64,000 nt of DNA, from contig BSQZ01000004.1 in the NCBI GenBank assembly GCA_033239005.1, forward strand, positions 16,094,507-16,158,506, read 5' to 3'. Position numbers and translations under genes: made by a program. Source of the stretch: Lamellibrachia satsuma. Its lineage: Eukaryota; Annelida; Polychaeta; Sabellida; Siboglinidae. The notes under the pieces were generated by a model. It searched no databases, had not been told where the DNA came from, and was given only the letters and a program-made list of their open reading frames with translations. Position 1 is the first letter of the stretch. The number at the start of each line of letters is the position of its first letter. Below, piece by piece: positions 22,335 to 34,600 of the stretch.

Positions 22335-23015
22335 TACAAAAACTTTTTTCAAAAATAATTTTATGTCCAAATGGTTTATGTTAAACACATTACTACATAT
22401 CTAATAAAAAACGTAGAATATATGCAATACTATTTAACTATATGAAATATATAAGTGTCTCACACGTAACGCTACGTTACGTGTGTGACACGTACCTAAT
22501 ATCTATGTAAGATGGCAGGATGTATTTTCACAGTCTGTTAATTACTATAATTTAGTTGCTAATATGTGAGAAGGGGGCAACACAACAATAATTTAATAAT
22601 AATTGACACACCAGGTGAAACATACCATTAATTCTCTCTTTAATATGTCTGATTTGTGTGTGTTCAGTCTCAGATGATGTCATTGTTCCTTTTTTCCAAA
22701 ATAATTTTAATTTTTTATTTCCAAATGGTTTATAAATCAACACATGACTACTTTTAATGTGATACCAAAATATAAGAAATATAAAAGTGTTACACATGTA
22801 ACGCTACGTTACGTGTGTGACACCTAATATCTATATATGATGGCAGAATGTAAATTCACAGGTATTGATTGCTATAATTTAGTTGCTAATATATGACAAG
22901 GGGGCAACACAACACTAATTTAATAATAATTGACACACCAGGGGAAAAAAACCTTAATTCTCTCTTTAAAATGTCTGATTTGCATGTGTTCAGCATCAGA
23001 TGATGTCACTATTCT
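22335..23015. repeat. Tandem duplication, two units of about 330 bp
   Basis: 22335-22689 and 22690-23015 align along their length (CCAAATGGTTTAT..., then the ACGTAACG palindrome, GGGGGCAACACAACA, TTCTCTCTTTAA, CAGATGATGTCA). They differ by many small changes, so the duplication is not recent. Confidence 0.85.
22455..22491. repeat. Near-perfect palindrome, 17-bp arms
   Basis: GTGTC-T-CACACGTAACG, loop CTA, then CGTTACGTGTG-T-GACAC; the only mismatch is T opposite T. The copy at 22787-22823 is slightly decayed. It may be the end of a small foldback element. Confidence 0.9.
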
Positions 23016-23805
23016 TCTTCACTTGATTCACAGGGCATAAAAATGTTTACTTATCAATGTGCTGTGTGCTGTATGTATATGTGATTATTAGTAGTTGATA
23101 CAATTAGTACAATTTGGAAACATGTCGTAAGCTGTTCATATTTTTTATAAAATATATAAATTTCTAACAGATCTTGCAGTGTCCTGTAAATTGCTTCCGT
23201 GTAAAATGGAAGCCATTTAACAATCAGAATTTGACAGTGATAGAGTTAACAATACCTAGCTACTCTTGTTGATTTACATTGCCAGGTCATTTTATTTAAT
23301 ACTGAGAAACCACTGCATAAAAAAATCAAAATGTTGAATGTTTAGAAGAAAATAGGACTTGTCAGAAATCATCTGTAAAATTATTTATTCATTGAAAATA
23401 GTTTATCATAAAACAGAATTCTAAGTTACTTCCTCATCATATAGAAATATAATTTATTATTTACTTCAGGGGTGTACCTGAAAAATAGCATTCTCTGGAG
23501 TAGAGATAATAAAAAAGTCTCCAGAGTTTGTATAATTTAATGAGCTTTGAAATGGTGACAGATTGGCACACAGCTATGGGGCAGTATAATGGACACTGTT
23601 TGCAAACTACATGTTTGATAATACGTTCTATAATGAGGTTTAGCAATCTAGATAGAAACAGTCTTACACAACTGTTTGTTTTATCACAATTAACTCACCT
23701 CATTATGTTGTGTTATTATAACATAAACTAAAAATGTCATATTGTTTCGTAAACAGTCATTATCAACTAAGAAAATTGCCCGTTAATGCCACATTTATTT
23801 TATTT
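23016..23805. other. No feature recognised
   Basis: AT-rich, no conserved coding. A pogo-type terminus appears just to the right. Confidence 0.5.
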
Positions 23806-24165
23806 GTTAATCCAGACACCTTGGTGCACAGTGTATGTGTCCAGATTAATGAGTTTTCTGGATAAATGAATCACACAATTAATGGAGGATATTAGTGTTT
23901 GGAAATTCCGTTTCCGTGAAATGATGTCTGGATGGAGAGGTTTCAGGATTCTCGGCGTCCGGATTAATGAGGTTCCACTGCATATCTGGCATATAAAAGA
24001 ACCATTATTTCTCAGCAATTAAACTAATATAACTAAACACACATTAAGTGAACCAAAGATTAACACTTACAAATCTACAGAAGTAAAGTACTCTTACACA
24101 AACATATTTATTTCATGCAGTATTAATTAATACAACACTGGAAGTTTTATAATTAGTTTCATTAA

Positions 24166-24632
24166 AGGGAATAACAACAACGATTGCTTGAAATAATATA
24201 TTAAATCTTGTAGTATATTTCCATTTACACAACACTAAAAATTAATTAGAATTCCATTAGTTAATAATTCCAAATAATACTCTGTTCTACCAGCCTGCCT
24301 CGATTGTGCATATTTTTTTGTGCTTATCGGCAAGCTTCGACATGACGTCAATGAATGAATGAATGATGATAAGGAAGTGGTACGAGATTGGGACTTTCCA
24401 TTCATTCACCGTACTGTTTACAGCTATTGCGGTTGTTTAGAAGCTAGTGTCAGAATGGTTTATTGTGCGGCATTTTATTGTAATGCAAATAGCAGTGAGA
24501 ATAAAGTAACATGCAGTTGGCTTAAGTTCCCCACAGAGCCAATTTTTTTTATTTTGGTATGTAGTACATACAATATTAAATTTTTTTTACACACAAAAAA
24601 GCATTTTAGGTAGTGCCTTGTTGCTAGTCCCT
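24166..24632. mobile_element. Kolobok-like element (TTAA target, THAP remnant)
   Basis: Left end TTAA|AGGGAATAACAACAACG and right end, reversed, AGGGACTAGCAACAAGG agree at 14 of 17. The target flanks are TTAA on the left and TTAG on the right. The unoccupied site survives in the duplicate at about 25812 (CATTAACG). TTAA targets with an internal THAP-domain start are the known signature of the Kolobok superfamily. At 467 bp it is a deletion derivative. Confidence 0.7.
24455..24541 (+). pseudogene. THAP domain fragment
   Basis: Starts at an ATG and reads MVYCAAFYCNANSSENK then TCSWLKFPTEP: the first Cys pair and the F-P block of a THAP (C2CH) DNA-binding domain. The rest of the domain (Trp, second Cys-His, AVPTIF box) is absent, so it is a remnant or a single exon. 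A GTATGT donor-like site follows at about 24559. Lies centrally in the Kolobok-like element. Confidence 0.55.
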
Positions 24633-25119
24633 TTAGACCTGTCAATGCAATGGGAATTTCCACCCGACACTACAAAACTTGTGTAGTGAACTCGGTAACA
24701 GTCCCCTATGGCAAAGGGGCTTTGTCAAAAATGGCTTCTATGACTTGGACTGGGTATAAAACCATTCTTAAAATGGCTTCAACTGTTTAGCTGTTTTCAA
24801 TGTACAGTTGTACATTTCACGCTCTTTATAACTTTTGCAGAAATTCTTTTTTAAATGGTGTGTTAAATGTTATGCACCTACAATATAAACTACTATTTAT
24901 ATACAGTCAACTGAAACAATCTTATTAACACAGGATTTCTAAAATAACAATAAACATACTACAAATGTACAATATACATCCAAACTGCACACCCACCCGC
25001 CTGCGTACACACATGCCTTGGAACCTAACATAATTCTCCCATGATCATAACACAAGTCCAACAAACACCAAACATTAGAACAGTAACAACATCATTATCA
25101 AGCTATGACTTAAAAATCA

Positions 25120-25192
25120 CAAAGGTGTACAGGTGTACAGGCGTACAGGCATACAGGTGTACAGGTGTACAGGCGTACAGGTATACAGGTGT
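25120..25192. repeat. TACAGGTGTACAGGCG microrepeat
   Basis: Short 9-10 bp tandem units (TACAGGTG/TACAGGCG) near the end of duplication unit 1; a shorter version occurs at 26374-26398. Confidence 0.85.
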
Positions 25193-25557
25193 GCTCTCCC
25201 AAAAACGCCTTGTGCTAGCCCAATAATTGCCTGTTTGAAGTAAACCTACTTGAGACTTGAAGCCGTACCCAGCACAACGTGACTTTCCAATGGCCTGCTG
25301 TGATGACTTACTGACAAACAAACATACAAGCAGGCACGCAGGCAGGTAGCATGCCATACATGTTCAATCATCCATACAATAATAGCACTCCTTTCTACAC
25401 TCATGTTTCTTTGCATCACTTCACATGAACCTTTCTGGCTACTTGCCATGACTCGGTTTGTACCTGCCCTAAAAAAAATTTACCTCCAAAACACTGTAGT
25501 GTATTTATGTACTTGGCTTAATGCAAGTATAAGTTTAAAGCAAACACACTGGCACTG

Positions 25558-26535
25558 TGGAACCTTATTAATATGGACACCTTTGTCCACAATGTATGTG
25601 TCCGGATTAATGAGTTTTCTAGATAAATGAATCATGCTATTAATGGGGGATATTAGTGTTTGGAAATTCCGTTTCCGTGAAATGATGTCTGGATGCAGAG
25701 ATTTCCGGATTGTGGGCGTCCGAATTAATAAAAGAACCGTTATTACAAAGCCATATTTGCAGTTTTAATTAATACAACATTTGAACTGGAAGTTCTATAA
25801 TTAGTTTCATTAACGTTGGGAAAACCTGTCAATACGATGAAAATTTCCACCCGACACTACAAAATTTGTGTAGTGAACTCAATAACAGTTCCCTATGGCA
25901 AAGGGGCTTTGTCAAAAATGTCTTTCACAATTTGGAATGGGTATTAAACCATTCTTAAAAGGGCATCAACTTTTTAGCTGTTTTCAATGCATAATTGTAC
26001 ATTTGACGCTCTTTATAACTTTTGCAGAAATTCTTCTTTTAAATTGTGTTTTAAATTTTACGCACCTACTATATAATCTACTATTTATATACAGTCAACT
26101 AAAACAATCTTATTAACACATACAGCGTTTCTAAAATAGCAATAAACGTATTGCAAATGTACAATATACATACAAACTGCACACCCACCCATCTGCGTGC
26201 ATGCCTGCACACAGGTCTGCACATGCACCCACACACAGGCCTGCACGTACACACATGCCTTGGAACCTAACACAATTCTCCCGTGATCATAACACAAGTC
26301 CTACAAACACCAAACATTACAACAGTAACAACATCATTATCAAGCTATGACTTAAAAATCCCAAAGTAAACGACAGGTGTACAGGTATACAGGTGTGCTG
26401 TCCCAAAAACACCTTGTGCTAGCCCAATAGTTGCCTGTTTTAAGTGAACCGCAGCACAACGTGACTTTCCTATGGCCTGCTGTGATGACATACACACAAA
26501 CACATATAGTGATATACAGGCAGGCAGGTAGCATG
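25558..26535. repeat. Direct duplication unit 2
   Basis: Partner of 23806-25325, without the Kolobok-like insertion; it keeps TTCATTAACG at the matching site. Confidence 0.8.
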
Positions 26536-26720
26536 CCATCCACATCAGTGTCCTTGTCAGTTGTGTCACTAACGTCACTGCCATGTCGGTGTCCCTCTCA
26601 CAGACAGAGCTTCTGTGATGACTACTACGTGTAGTTCAGTAAACTCGTACAAGACAAGGTGGCCTATGTATGTAATCTCTCTGTCGGGGGTCAGCAACAT
26701 GGAATACTATATTCTTTGAA

Positions 26721-26733
26721 GTGCGTGCGTGCA

Positions 26734-26784
<51 letters not shown>
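26721..26784. repeat. (GCGT)n microsatellite
   Basis: About 16 GTGC units, alternating purine-pyrimidine and so potentially Z-forming. Confidence 0.95.
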
Positions 26785-26941
26785 ACGTGTGTCAATATTA
26801 GTCAATCTGTATTATTATATGGTTATTATTATAGATAACATATTTGTAATAGGTATTCTTTAGTCGAGATCATACATATATTATTCCGTATGTTCAGGGA
26901 ATACCTTGGTCTTCCCTGAACATACGTCTCTTGACCATTGC

Positions 26942-27776
26942 CAGGGTTATTTGATTTAAATCATTTGATTTAAATCATTGATTTAAATCATGATTTAAAT
27001 CACTCTAAAAAAATCATTGATTTATGATTTTGTTGATTTCCGATTTTTTTTATCGCGGATTTATATAAATTTAACACAAATAATTGTTTACAAGCATCGA
27101 GATCAACAAAGTTTTGTATGTTTTTTAATACAAAAGCACAATGTTCGCACATTTGTGTAGTTGTATTGTCACCAGACAGCCTGATAGTCAAAGATTTTAT
27201 GACATTGTGTATGTTTGAGCTTTTCCCTTTCTGAATGCAATGAAGCCACACAAACTTGTTTTCAAGAGGAAGTATCTTTTCAAGTCAGTACCCCTGAGTT
27301 AAAGTCCACTTTGAGCTTGCACTAGTTGTTACCAATTCAGTATGTTGACTCAAGCGAGACAGTCTTGGTGACAATTGTTTAATACTGTACCAGTTTACAG
27401 TCTGGTTGGAGACCCATAGAGTACAAAGAGCCCTGCACAGGTGCTAATCTACCCTCTCAGCAAACAACAATTAGCACTGCTACAGCCACAGACACACAGC
27501 ATGCTTTCCTTTCCAAGACAGATTATGCAACTACAGGGGGTGAGGCCTTGTGGACATTGCCTAATGTCTTTATATAAGCAAAAATCATGTACCCTCTGTT
27601 AAGACAAGTACCCAAATTGATTTGAATAGAACAGGTTTGAAAGAGTTTATAAATATAAACAACTATATAACTGTCTATATACCAGATTAATTTTTTTTTT
27701 ATTAAAAACAAAAAATCGATTTAAATTAAAAAAAATCCGATAATTTTTTTTTTTTAAATCATGTTTTTCAACCCTG
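26942..27776. mobile_element. Non-autonomous hAT element with intact 8-bp TSD
   Basis: Starts CAGGGTTATTTGATTTAAAT and ends (reversed) CAGGGTTGAAAAACATGATT. Both sides carry the perfect 8-bp duplication ACCATTGC (26934-26941 and 27777-27784), a hAT hallmark. Subterminal GATTTAAATCA repeats are dense. Internal sequence is related to the element at 61021-62137 (CAGTCTGG..., TACCCTCTGTTAAGAC). No transposase. Confidence 0.92.
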
Positions 27777-27849
27777 ACCATTGCACTCCAGAACACATCA
27801 CCACTACTTGTGAGAACACTCAATAGAATAGTTCTTTCTACTAGATACA

Positions 27850-28556
27850 AATGTACACATAACCTGTACACCATCTCTTCACACCTGTACACCACTTCTA
27901 CACACTTGTACACCATCTCTATGCACAGATATATCATCTTTGCACATGCACATACCATCCGTACACATCTGTGTGCCATATCTACACACCTGTACACCAT
28001 CTCAACACACTTGTACACCATCTGTACCAACATGTACATAATCTCTACATGCACACATGTATGCTATCTCTACACACATGTACATCATCTCTACACACCT
28101 GCACACAATCTATACATATTTGAACACCTTCTCATCTCTGTACACCTGTAGACCATCTCTACACACCTGTAGACCATTTCTACACACCTGTACACCTTTT
28201 CTATGCACCTGTACACAATATACACACACCATCTCAAACCTTGTGTACACCATCTCTACACTTGTGTACACCATCCATACATGCCTGTATGGTTGGTGTA
28301 CACACATATGCACCATCTCTACACACCTGTATGCCATCTATACACACCATCTATGCACATGTACCCCATCTGCATGCATCTGTATGCCATTCATAAACAC
28401 TTGTACACCATTTCTACACATGTTCATCCTCTCTACATATATCTATACACATGTATGCCATCTCTACACATCTGTACATACATGTATGCTATCTCTGCAC
28501 ACCATCTCTACAAACTTGTTACCAACCATACTCTTACATCTGTCATGTACACCATG
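27850..28556. repeat. Minisatellite ACACCTGTACACCATCTCTA
   Basis: About thirty-three imperfect 20-22 bp units (CTACACACCTGTACACCATCT). It yields long open frames on both strands rich in Thr-His-Leu-Tyr or Val-Tyr-Arg-Cys; these are artefacts. Confidence 0.92.
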
Positions 28557-29290
28557 TGTAGGTGTATGACGTGTCAACGGGGCGAGAGATTCTGACACTG
28601 TACGAGTTTTTAGTGCTGATCCATGTAGTGCCATTTATCTATACTTTAAAGTAGTTTGTATCTGTCTGTCTGTTCCCTCATATCTCCATCAATATCGCAG
28701 TTTCAAAATCTCCCCATGTGGTTGAGTTATTTTGAAGAAACCTATGTTTATGTTTGACATAAATTATGTAACTCAGAACAGTAGAAGTTCGTGGTTACTT
28801 ACAATTGTTAGCGTGTTTTCTACGATTGTTCCCAAGTTACATAATCTACATCTAACATCCACATAAGTTCCTGCCCAGCCCGCAATTAGGCCGCAGTTAG
28901 CATCCACGCCCGCAAAAATATTTCCAGCCCGGCCCAGGCCCACAAACTAGAATTTAGGCCCAGATCTGGCTGACGCCTGTTAACGTTTGGCCCAGGCCCG
29001 GCCCACATGTTTACCCGGACCATACCCGTGAAAGACGGGTAAGTCCGTGGCCCGCAAGCCCATGATAATGCACATGCCACCAATTAAGAAAAAGATATGT
29101 TATCTTGTAATAAAAAAGAAACACAATTAAGCTGTATTCATAATATATATTATTTTGTTAAATATAATATTAAATAAAATATTACTGATATATTATTTTA
29201 AAAAAATATATATATATTATCTGAACATTGCGTGATGTATACGTCCTCATCAATACTGAATGAATACTGAGTCTGTCTATTATTGGGTGT
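28557..29290. other. No gene; GC-rich transposon-like block at 28869-29066
   Basis: The block is rich in GGCCCAGGCCCGGCCC and resembles the AGGCCTGGCCC blocks inside each macrosatellite unit (e.g. 29776-29903), so it may be the other end of one element. The rest is AT-rich and featureless. Confidence 0.45.
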
Positions 29291-29294
29291 TCCT

Positions 29295-29375
29295 GTTATG
29301 GTCTACTACTACTTGTTATGGTCTACTACTACTTGTTATGGTCTACTACTACTTGTTATGGTCTACTACTACTTG
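29295..29375. repeat. 21-bp repeat GTTATGGTCTACTACTACTT
   Basis: Four perfect units just before the macrosatellite. Confidence 0.95.
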
Positions 29376-30506
29376 CTCATGTTGCTGTTGGGGAAAAGAA
29401 TATTTGTTACACTGCTGTGTCTGAGGCGGCATCTCCTCTTGCTAACTACAGTCCCTGTCACATTGAAGTTTCATACCTTCCTACCAAATGCTAACAGTCA
29501 GTACAGCCCTGGCACTGTCCAAATCTTTTTTATTAAGCAAATATGCTAGACCACTCAGCCTTATTTAATTGCCTTTCTCAGTGGACAAGGTTTATTTACA
29601 GAGATTGGTCAGTTAAGTCACCTGTGTGCTAATTCCCATTAAATATGACACTTTTTATGGTGATTTTGGGATCCGCTGCTAAGTTATTTATACTGGCGTG
29701 CGTGCGTGCGTGCGTGCGTGCGTGCATGCGTGCGTGCGCGCTTGTAAAACAAAACTAACCCGGTTTTTTATTCAGGCCTGGCCCGTTCACCCCAGGCCTG
29801 GCCAAAGACTGCAGTTTAATTTTTTCACCCCAGGCCCATAACGTGCAGACCCAGGCCCGGCCTGAGAAATTTAGTAGAGGCCTGGCCCAGCCCATGCAGG
29901 GCACTAATGCACACATGAAGTTGCTCCATGGACATTATTATGAGGTCTAAAATATTGATTTCTTTACATATGGTTTGTTTACGTACAGGAAATATGGGAA
30001 ATATGTGAAATAATGTTTATTTATCATATTTGACTGCATTTTATGACATAATCAGTAATTTGTGGGAAATCCAAAACAAACAAATGTCGGCTTGTAAATA
30101 TAGAACCGAAACAAGTTGTTTTAAACACATGCTACTAAATCTTAAAAGAGTCATACCATGGGGTAATTATTGTGAAATAGAAGCAAAGTTGTTAACAAGC
30201 AATACCTGTAATATATTTTATATATACGTTTTTTAATAAACTTAAAATTAACAGTATAAAATGGTATAAATCAGAATTTTAGTGTATGTGTCATGTCAAT
30301 TTCTCATTAGTTTTGAGTTGGTAAATTTTGCAATTGTTATAGGATTGATTTCGCCATGAATTGGTGTCCCACCAATCCCAGACACTTCTTTAACAGATTT
30401 AACAAGGATTTTACAATTTCTTTTAGACGTTTTCTTGTGACTTACTTTAATGTTGCTTTCTGTGTGCTCATTTTTATCGTGAATACGAGTTCAAGGCATG
30501 ACAGCA

Positions 30507-30590
30507 GAGTTCACGACCCCCTACTCGGGCTCCCTTTCAACTTTCGAGCTCTCAACTGGCAACAATAACTTGACCGGGGGTTGTGAACTC
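30507..30590. repeat. Foldback in macrosatellite unit 1
   Basis: GAGTTCACGACCCCC and GGGGGTTGTGAACTC pair over 15 bp with one mismatch across a 54-bp loop. The same foldback recurs in units 2-4 (near 32398, 34134, 35874); unit 4 has single-base losses. Confidence 0.85.
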
Positions 30591-30754
30591 TATTTACATG
30601 TCATGAACTCATATTCACAGTAACTACGAGTGCACTAGAACACAGCACAAGATATATTATACCAACAACCATTTCCATTAACCATTTTCAATGTGTACAT
30701 TGTGCAGGGTAGAATCTCCCCCACCAACCAGCAAATGTCTGACATCGGGGGGGT

Positions 30755-31206
30755 GGGGGGTACAGTGGCATCCTCCATAATAAAATCCTTGCATTGGGGT
30801 GGTATAGTGGCATCCTCCAGAACACTTCCCTGTTGGGGGTTGACATAGTGGCATCTTCCAGAAAACAATCCTTGCATTGGGGTGGCATAGTGGCAACCAC
30901 CAGAACACATGCCTGTCATTAGAGGGATGGAATAGTGGCATCCTCCAGAACAAATACCTGGCATTAGGGGGTTGGCATAATACCATCCTCCAGAACACAT
31001 GCCTGGCATTAGGAGGTTAGCATAGTGGCATCCTCCAGAACACAATCCTTGCATTGGGGGTTGGTGTTGTGGCATCCTCCAGAACAAATGACTAGCATTG
31101 GGGGTTGGTGTAGTGGCATCCTCCAGAACAAATGCATGGCATTAGGGGTTGGTGTATTGGTATCATCCATAACAAATGCCTGGCATTGGAGGTTGGTGTA
31201 GTGGCA
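30755..31206. repeat. 44-47 bp minisatellite of unit 1
   Basis: Units read GGCATAGTGGCATCCTCCAG then AACACATGCCTGGCATTAGG. On the minus strand they read as a repeating Cys-Ser-Gly-Gly-Cys-His-Tyr or Phe-Trp-Arg-Met-Pro motif. Shorter versions are at 32645-32958, 34385-34694 and 36114-36427. Confidence 0.9.
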
Positions 31207-31594
31207 TCCATCCATTAAAACTTAAAGAAGGCAGTAGAACCAGATGACATAAAGCAGCATTAGTTAAGGAGCAGTGTAGGTTGGACTTGAGAAAGTACTC
31301 TTTCTCACAGAGGGTGATAAATCAATGGAACAATGCTAACTACAGTCCCTGTCACATTGAAGTTTCATACCTTCCTACCAAATGCTAACAGTCAGTACAG
31401 CCCTGGCACTGTCCAAATCTTTTTTATTAAGCAAATATGCTAGACCACTCAGCCTTATTTAATTGCCTTTCTCAGTGGACAAGGTTTATTTACAGAGATT
31501 GGTCAGTTAAGTCACCTGCATACTAATTCCCATTAAATATGACACTTTTTATGGTGATTTTGGGATCCGCTGCTTAGTTATTTATACTGGCGTG

Positions 31595-31625
<31 letters not shown>

Positions 31626-34600
31626 TTGTAAAACAAAACTAACCCAGTTTTTTATTCAGGCCTGGCCCGTTCACCCCAGGCCTGGCCAAAGACTGCAGTT
31701 TAATTTTTTCACCCCAGGCCCATAACGTGCAGACCCAGGCCCGGCCTGAGAAATTTAGTAGAGGCCTGGCCCAGCCCATGCAGGGCACTAATGCACACAT
31801 GAAGTTGCTCCGTGGACATTATTATGAGGTCTAAAATATTGATTTCTTTACATATGGTTTGTTTACGTACAGGAAATATGGGAAATATGTGAAATAATGT
31901 TTATTTATCATATTTGACTGCATTTTATGACATAATCAGTAATTTGTGGGAAATCCAAAACAAACAAATGTCAGCTTGTAAATATAGAACCGAAACAAGT
32001 TGTTTTAAACACATGCTACTAAATCTTAAAAGAGTCATACCATGGGGTAATTATTGTGAAATAGAAGCAAAGTTGTTAACAAGCAATACCTGTAATATAT
32101 TTTATATATAAGTTTTTTAATAAACTTAAAATTAACAGTATAAAATGGTATAAATCAGAATTTTAGTGTATGTGTCATGTAAATTTCTCATTAGTTTTGA
32201 GTTGGTAAATTTTGCAATTGTTATAGCTTAAAGGATTGATTTTGCCATGAATTGGTGTCCCACCAATCCCAGACACTTCTTTAACAAATTTAACAAGGAT
32301 TTAACAATTTCTTTTAGACGTTTTCTTGTGACTTACTTTAATGTTGCTTTCTGTGTGCTCATTTTTATCGTGAATACGAGTTCAAGGCATGACAGCAGAG
32401 TTCACGACCCCCTACTCGGGCTCCCTTTCAACTTTCGAGCTCTCAACTGGCAACAATAACTTGACCGGGGGTTGTGAACTCTATTTACATGTCATGAACT
32501 CATATTCATGGTAACTACGAGTGCACTAGAACACAGTACAAGATATATTATACCAACAACCATTTCCATTAACCATTTTCAATGTGTACATTGTGCAGGG
32601 TAGAATCTCCCCCATCAACCAGCAAATGTCTGACATCGGGGGGGGGTACAGTGGCATCCTCCATAATAAAATCCTTGCATTGGGGTGGTATAGTGGCATC
32701 CTGCAGAACACTTCCCTGTTGTTGGTTGACATAGTGGCATCTTCCAGAAAACAATCCTTGCATTGGGGTGGCATAGTGGCAACCACCAGAACACATGCCT
32801 GTCATTAGAGGGATGGAATAGTGGCATCCTCCAGAACAAATACCTGGCATTAGGGGGTTGGCATAATACCATCCTCCAGAACACATGCATGGCATTAGGG
32901 GTTTGTGTATTGGTATCATCCAGAACAAATGCCTGGCATTGGAGGTTGGTGTAGTGGCTTCCATCCATTAAAACTTAAAGAAGGCAGTAGAACCAGATGA
33001 CATAAAGCAGCATTAGTTAAGGAGCAGTGTAGGTTGGACTTGAGAAAGTACTCTTTCTCACAGAGGGTGATAAATCAATGGAACAATGCTAACTACAGTC
33101 CCTGTCACATTGAAGTTTCATACCTTCCTACCAAATGCTAACAGTCAGTACAGCCCTGGCACTGTCCAAATCTTTTTATTAAGCAAATATGCTAGACCAC
33201 TCAGCCTTATTTAATTGCCTTTCTCAGTGGACAAGGTTTATTTACAGAGATTGGTCAGTTAAGTCACCTGCATACTAATTCCCATTAAATATGACACTTT
33301 TTATGGTGATTTTGGGATCCGCTGCTTAGTTATTTATACTGGTGTGCGTGCGTGCGTGCTTGTAAAACAAAACTAACCCAGTTTTTATTCAGGCCTGGCC
33401 CGTTCACCCCAGGCCTGGCCAAAGACTGCAGTTTAATTTTTTTTCACCCCAGGCCCATAACGTGCAGACCCAGGCCCGGCCTGAGAAATTTAGTAGAGGC
33501 CTGGCCCAGCCCATGCAGGGCACTAATGCACACATGAAGTTGCTCCGTGGACATTATTATGAGGTCTAAAATATTGATTTCTTTACATATGGTTTGTTTA
33601 CGTACAGGAAATATGGGAAATATGTGAAATAATGTTTATTTATCATATTTGACTGCATTTTATGACATAATCAGTAATTTGTGGGAAATCCAAAACAAAC
33701 AAATGTCAGCTTGTAAATATAGAACCGAAACAAGTTGTTTTAAACACATGCTACTAAATCTTAAAAGAGTCATACCATGGGGTAATTATTGTGAAATAGA
33801 AGCAAAGTTGTTAACAAGCAATACCTGTAATATATTTTATATATAAGTTTTTTAATAAACTTAAAATTAACAGTATAAAATGGTATAAATCAGAATTTTA
33901 GTGTATGTGTCATGTAAATTTCTCATTAGTTTTGAGTTGGTAAATTTTGCAATTGTTATAGCTTAAAGGATTGATTTCGCCATGAATTGGTGTCCCACCA
34001 ATCCCAGACACTTCTTTAACAAATTTAACAAGGATTTAACAATTTCTTTTAGACGTTTTCTTGTGACTTACTTTAATGTTGCTTTCTGTGTGCTCATTTT
34101 TATCGTGAATACGAGTTCAAGGCATGACAGCAGAGTTCACGACCCCCTACTCGGGCTCCCTTTCAACTTTCGAGCTCTCAACTGGCAACAATAACTTGAC
34201 CGGGGGTTGTGAACTCTATTTACATGTCATGAACTCATATTCACGGTAACTACGAGTGCACTAGAACACAGCACAAGATATATTATACCAACAACCATTT
34301 CCATTAACCATTTTCAATGTGTACATTGTGCAGGGTAGAATCTCCCCCATCAACCAGCAAATGTCTGACATCGGGGGGGGGGGTACAGTGGCATCCTCCA
34401 TAATAAAATCCTTGCATTGGGGTGGTATAGTGGCATCCTGCAGAACACTTCCCTGTTGTTGGTTGACATAGTGGCATCTTCCAGAAAACAATCCTTGCAT
34501 TGGGGTGGCATAGTGGCAACCACCAGAACACATGCCTGTCATTAGAGGGATGGAATAGTGGCATCCTCCAGAACAAATACCTGGCATTAGGGGGTTGGCA

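Larger units (their letters stand above)
23806..25325. repeat. Direct duplication unit 1
   Basis: Aligns with 25558-26535: the same pogo-like MITE (GGATTAATGAGTTTTCTGGA...CGTCCGGATTAATGAG), CCACCCGACACTACAAAA, TATGGCAAAGGGGCTTTGTC, the TACAGGTGTACAGG run, and CAATGGCCTGCTGTGATGAC. Unit 1 alone contains the Kolobok-like insertion at 24166-24632. Confidence 0.8.

Noticed and set aside
26721..26784. Regulatory Z-DNA element
   Set aside because: A plain (GCGT)n microsatellite; no link to a promoter can be shown.
27647..28569. Long frames of Thr-His-Leu-Tyr or Val-Tyr-Arg-Cys repeats
   Set aside because: Translations of a 20-22 bp minisatellite; open on both strands.
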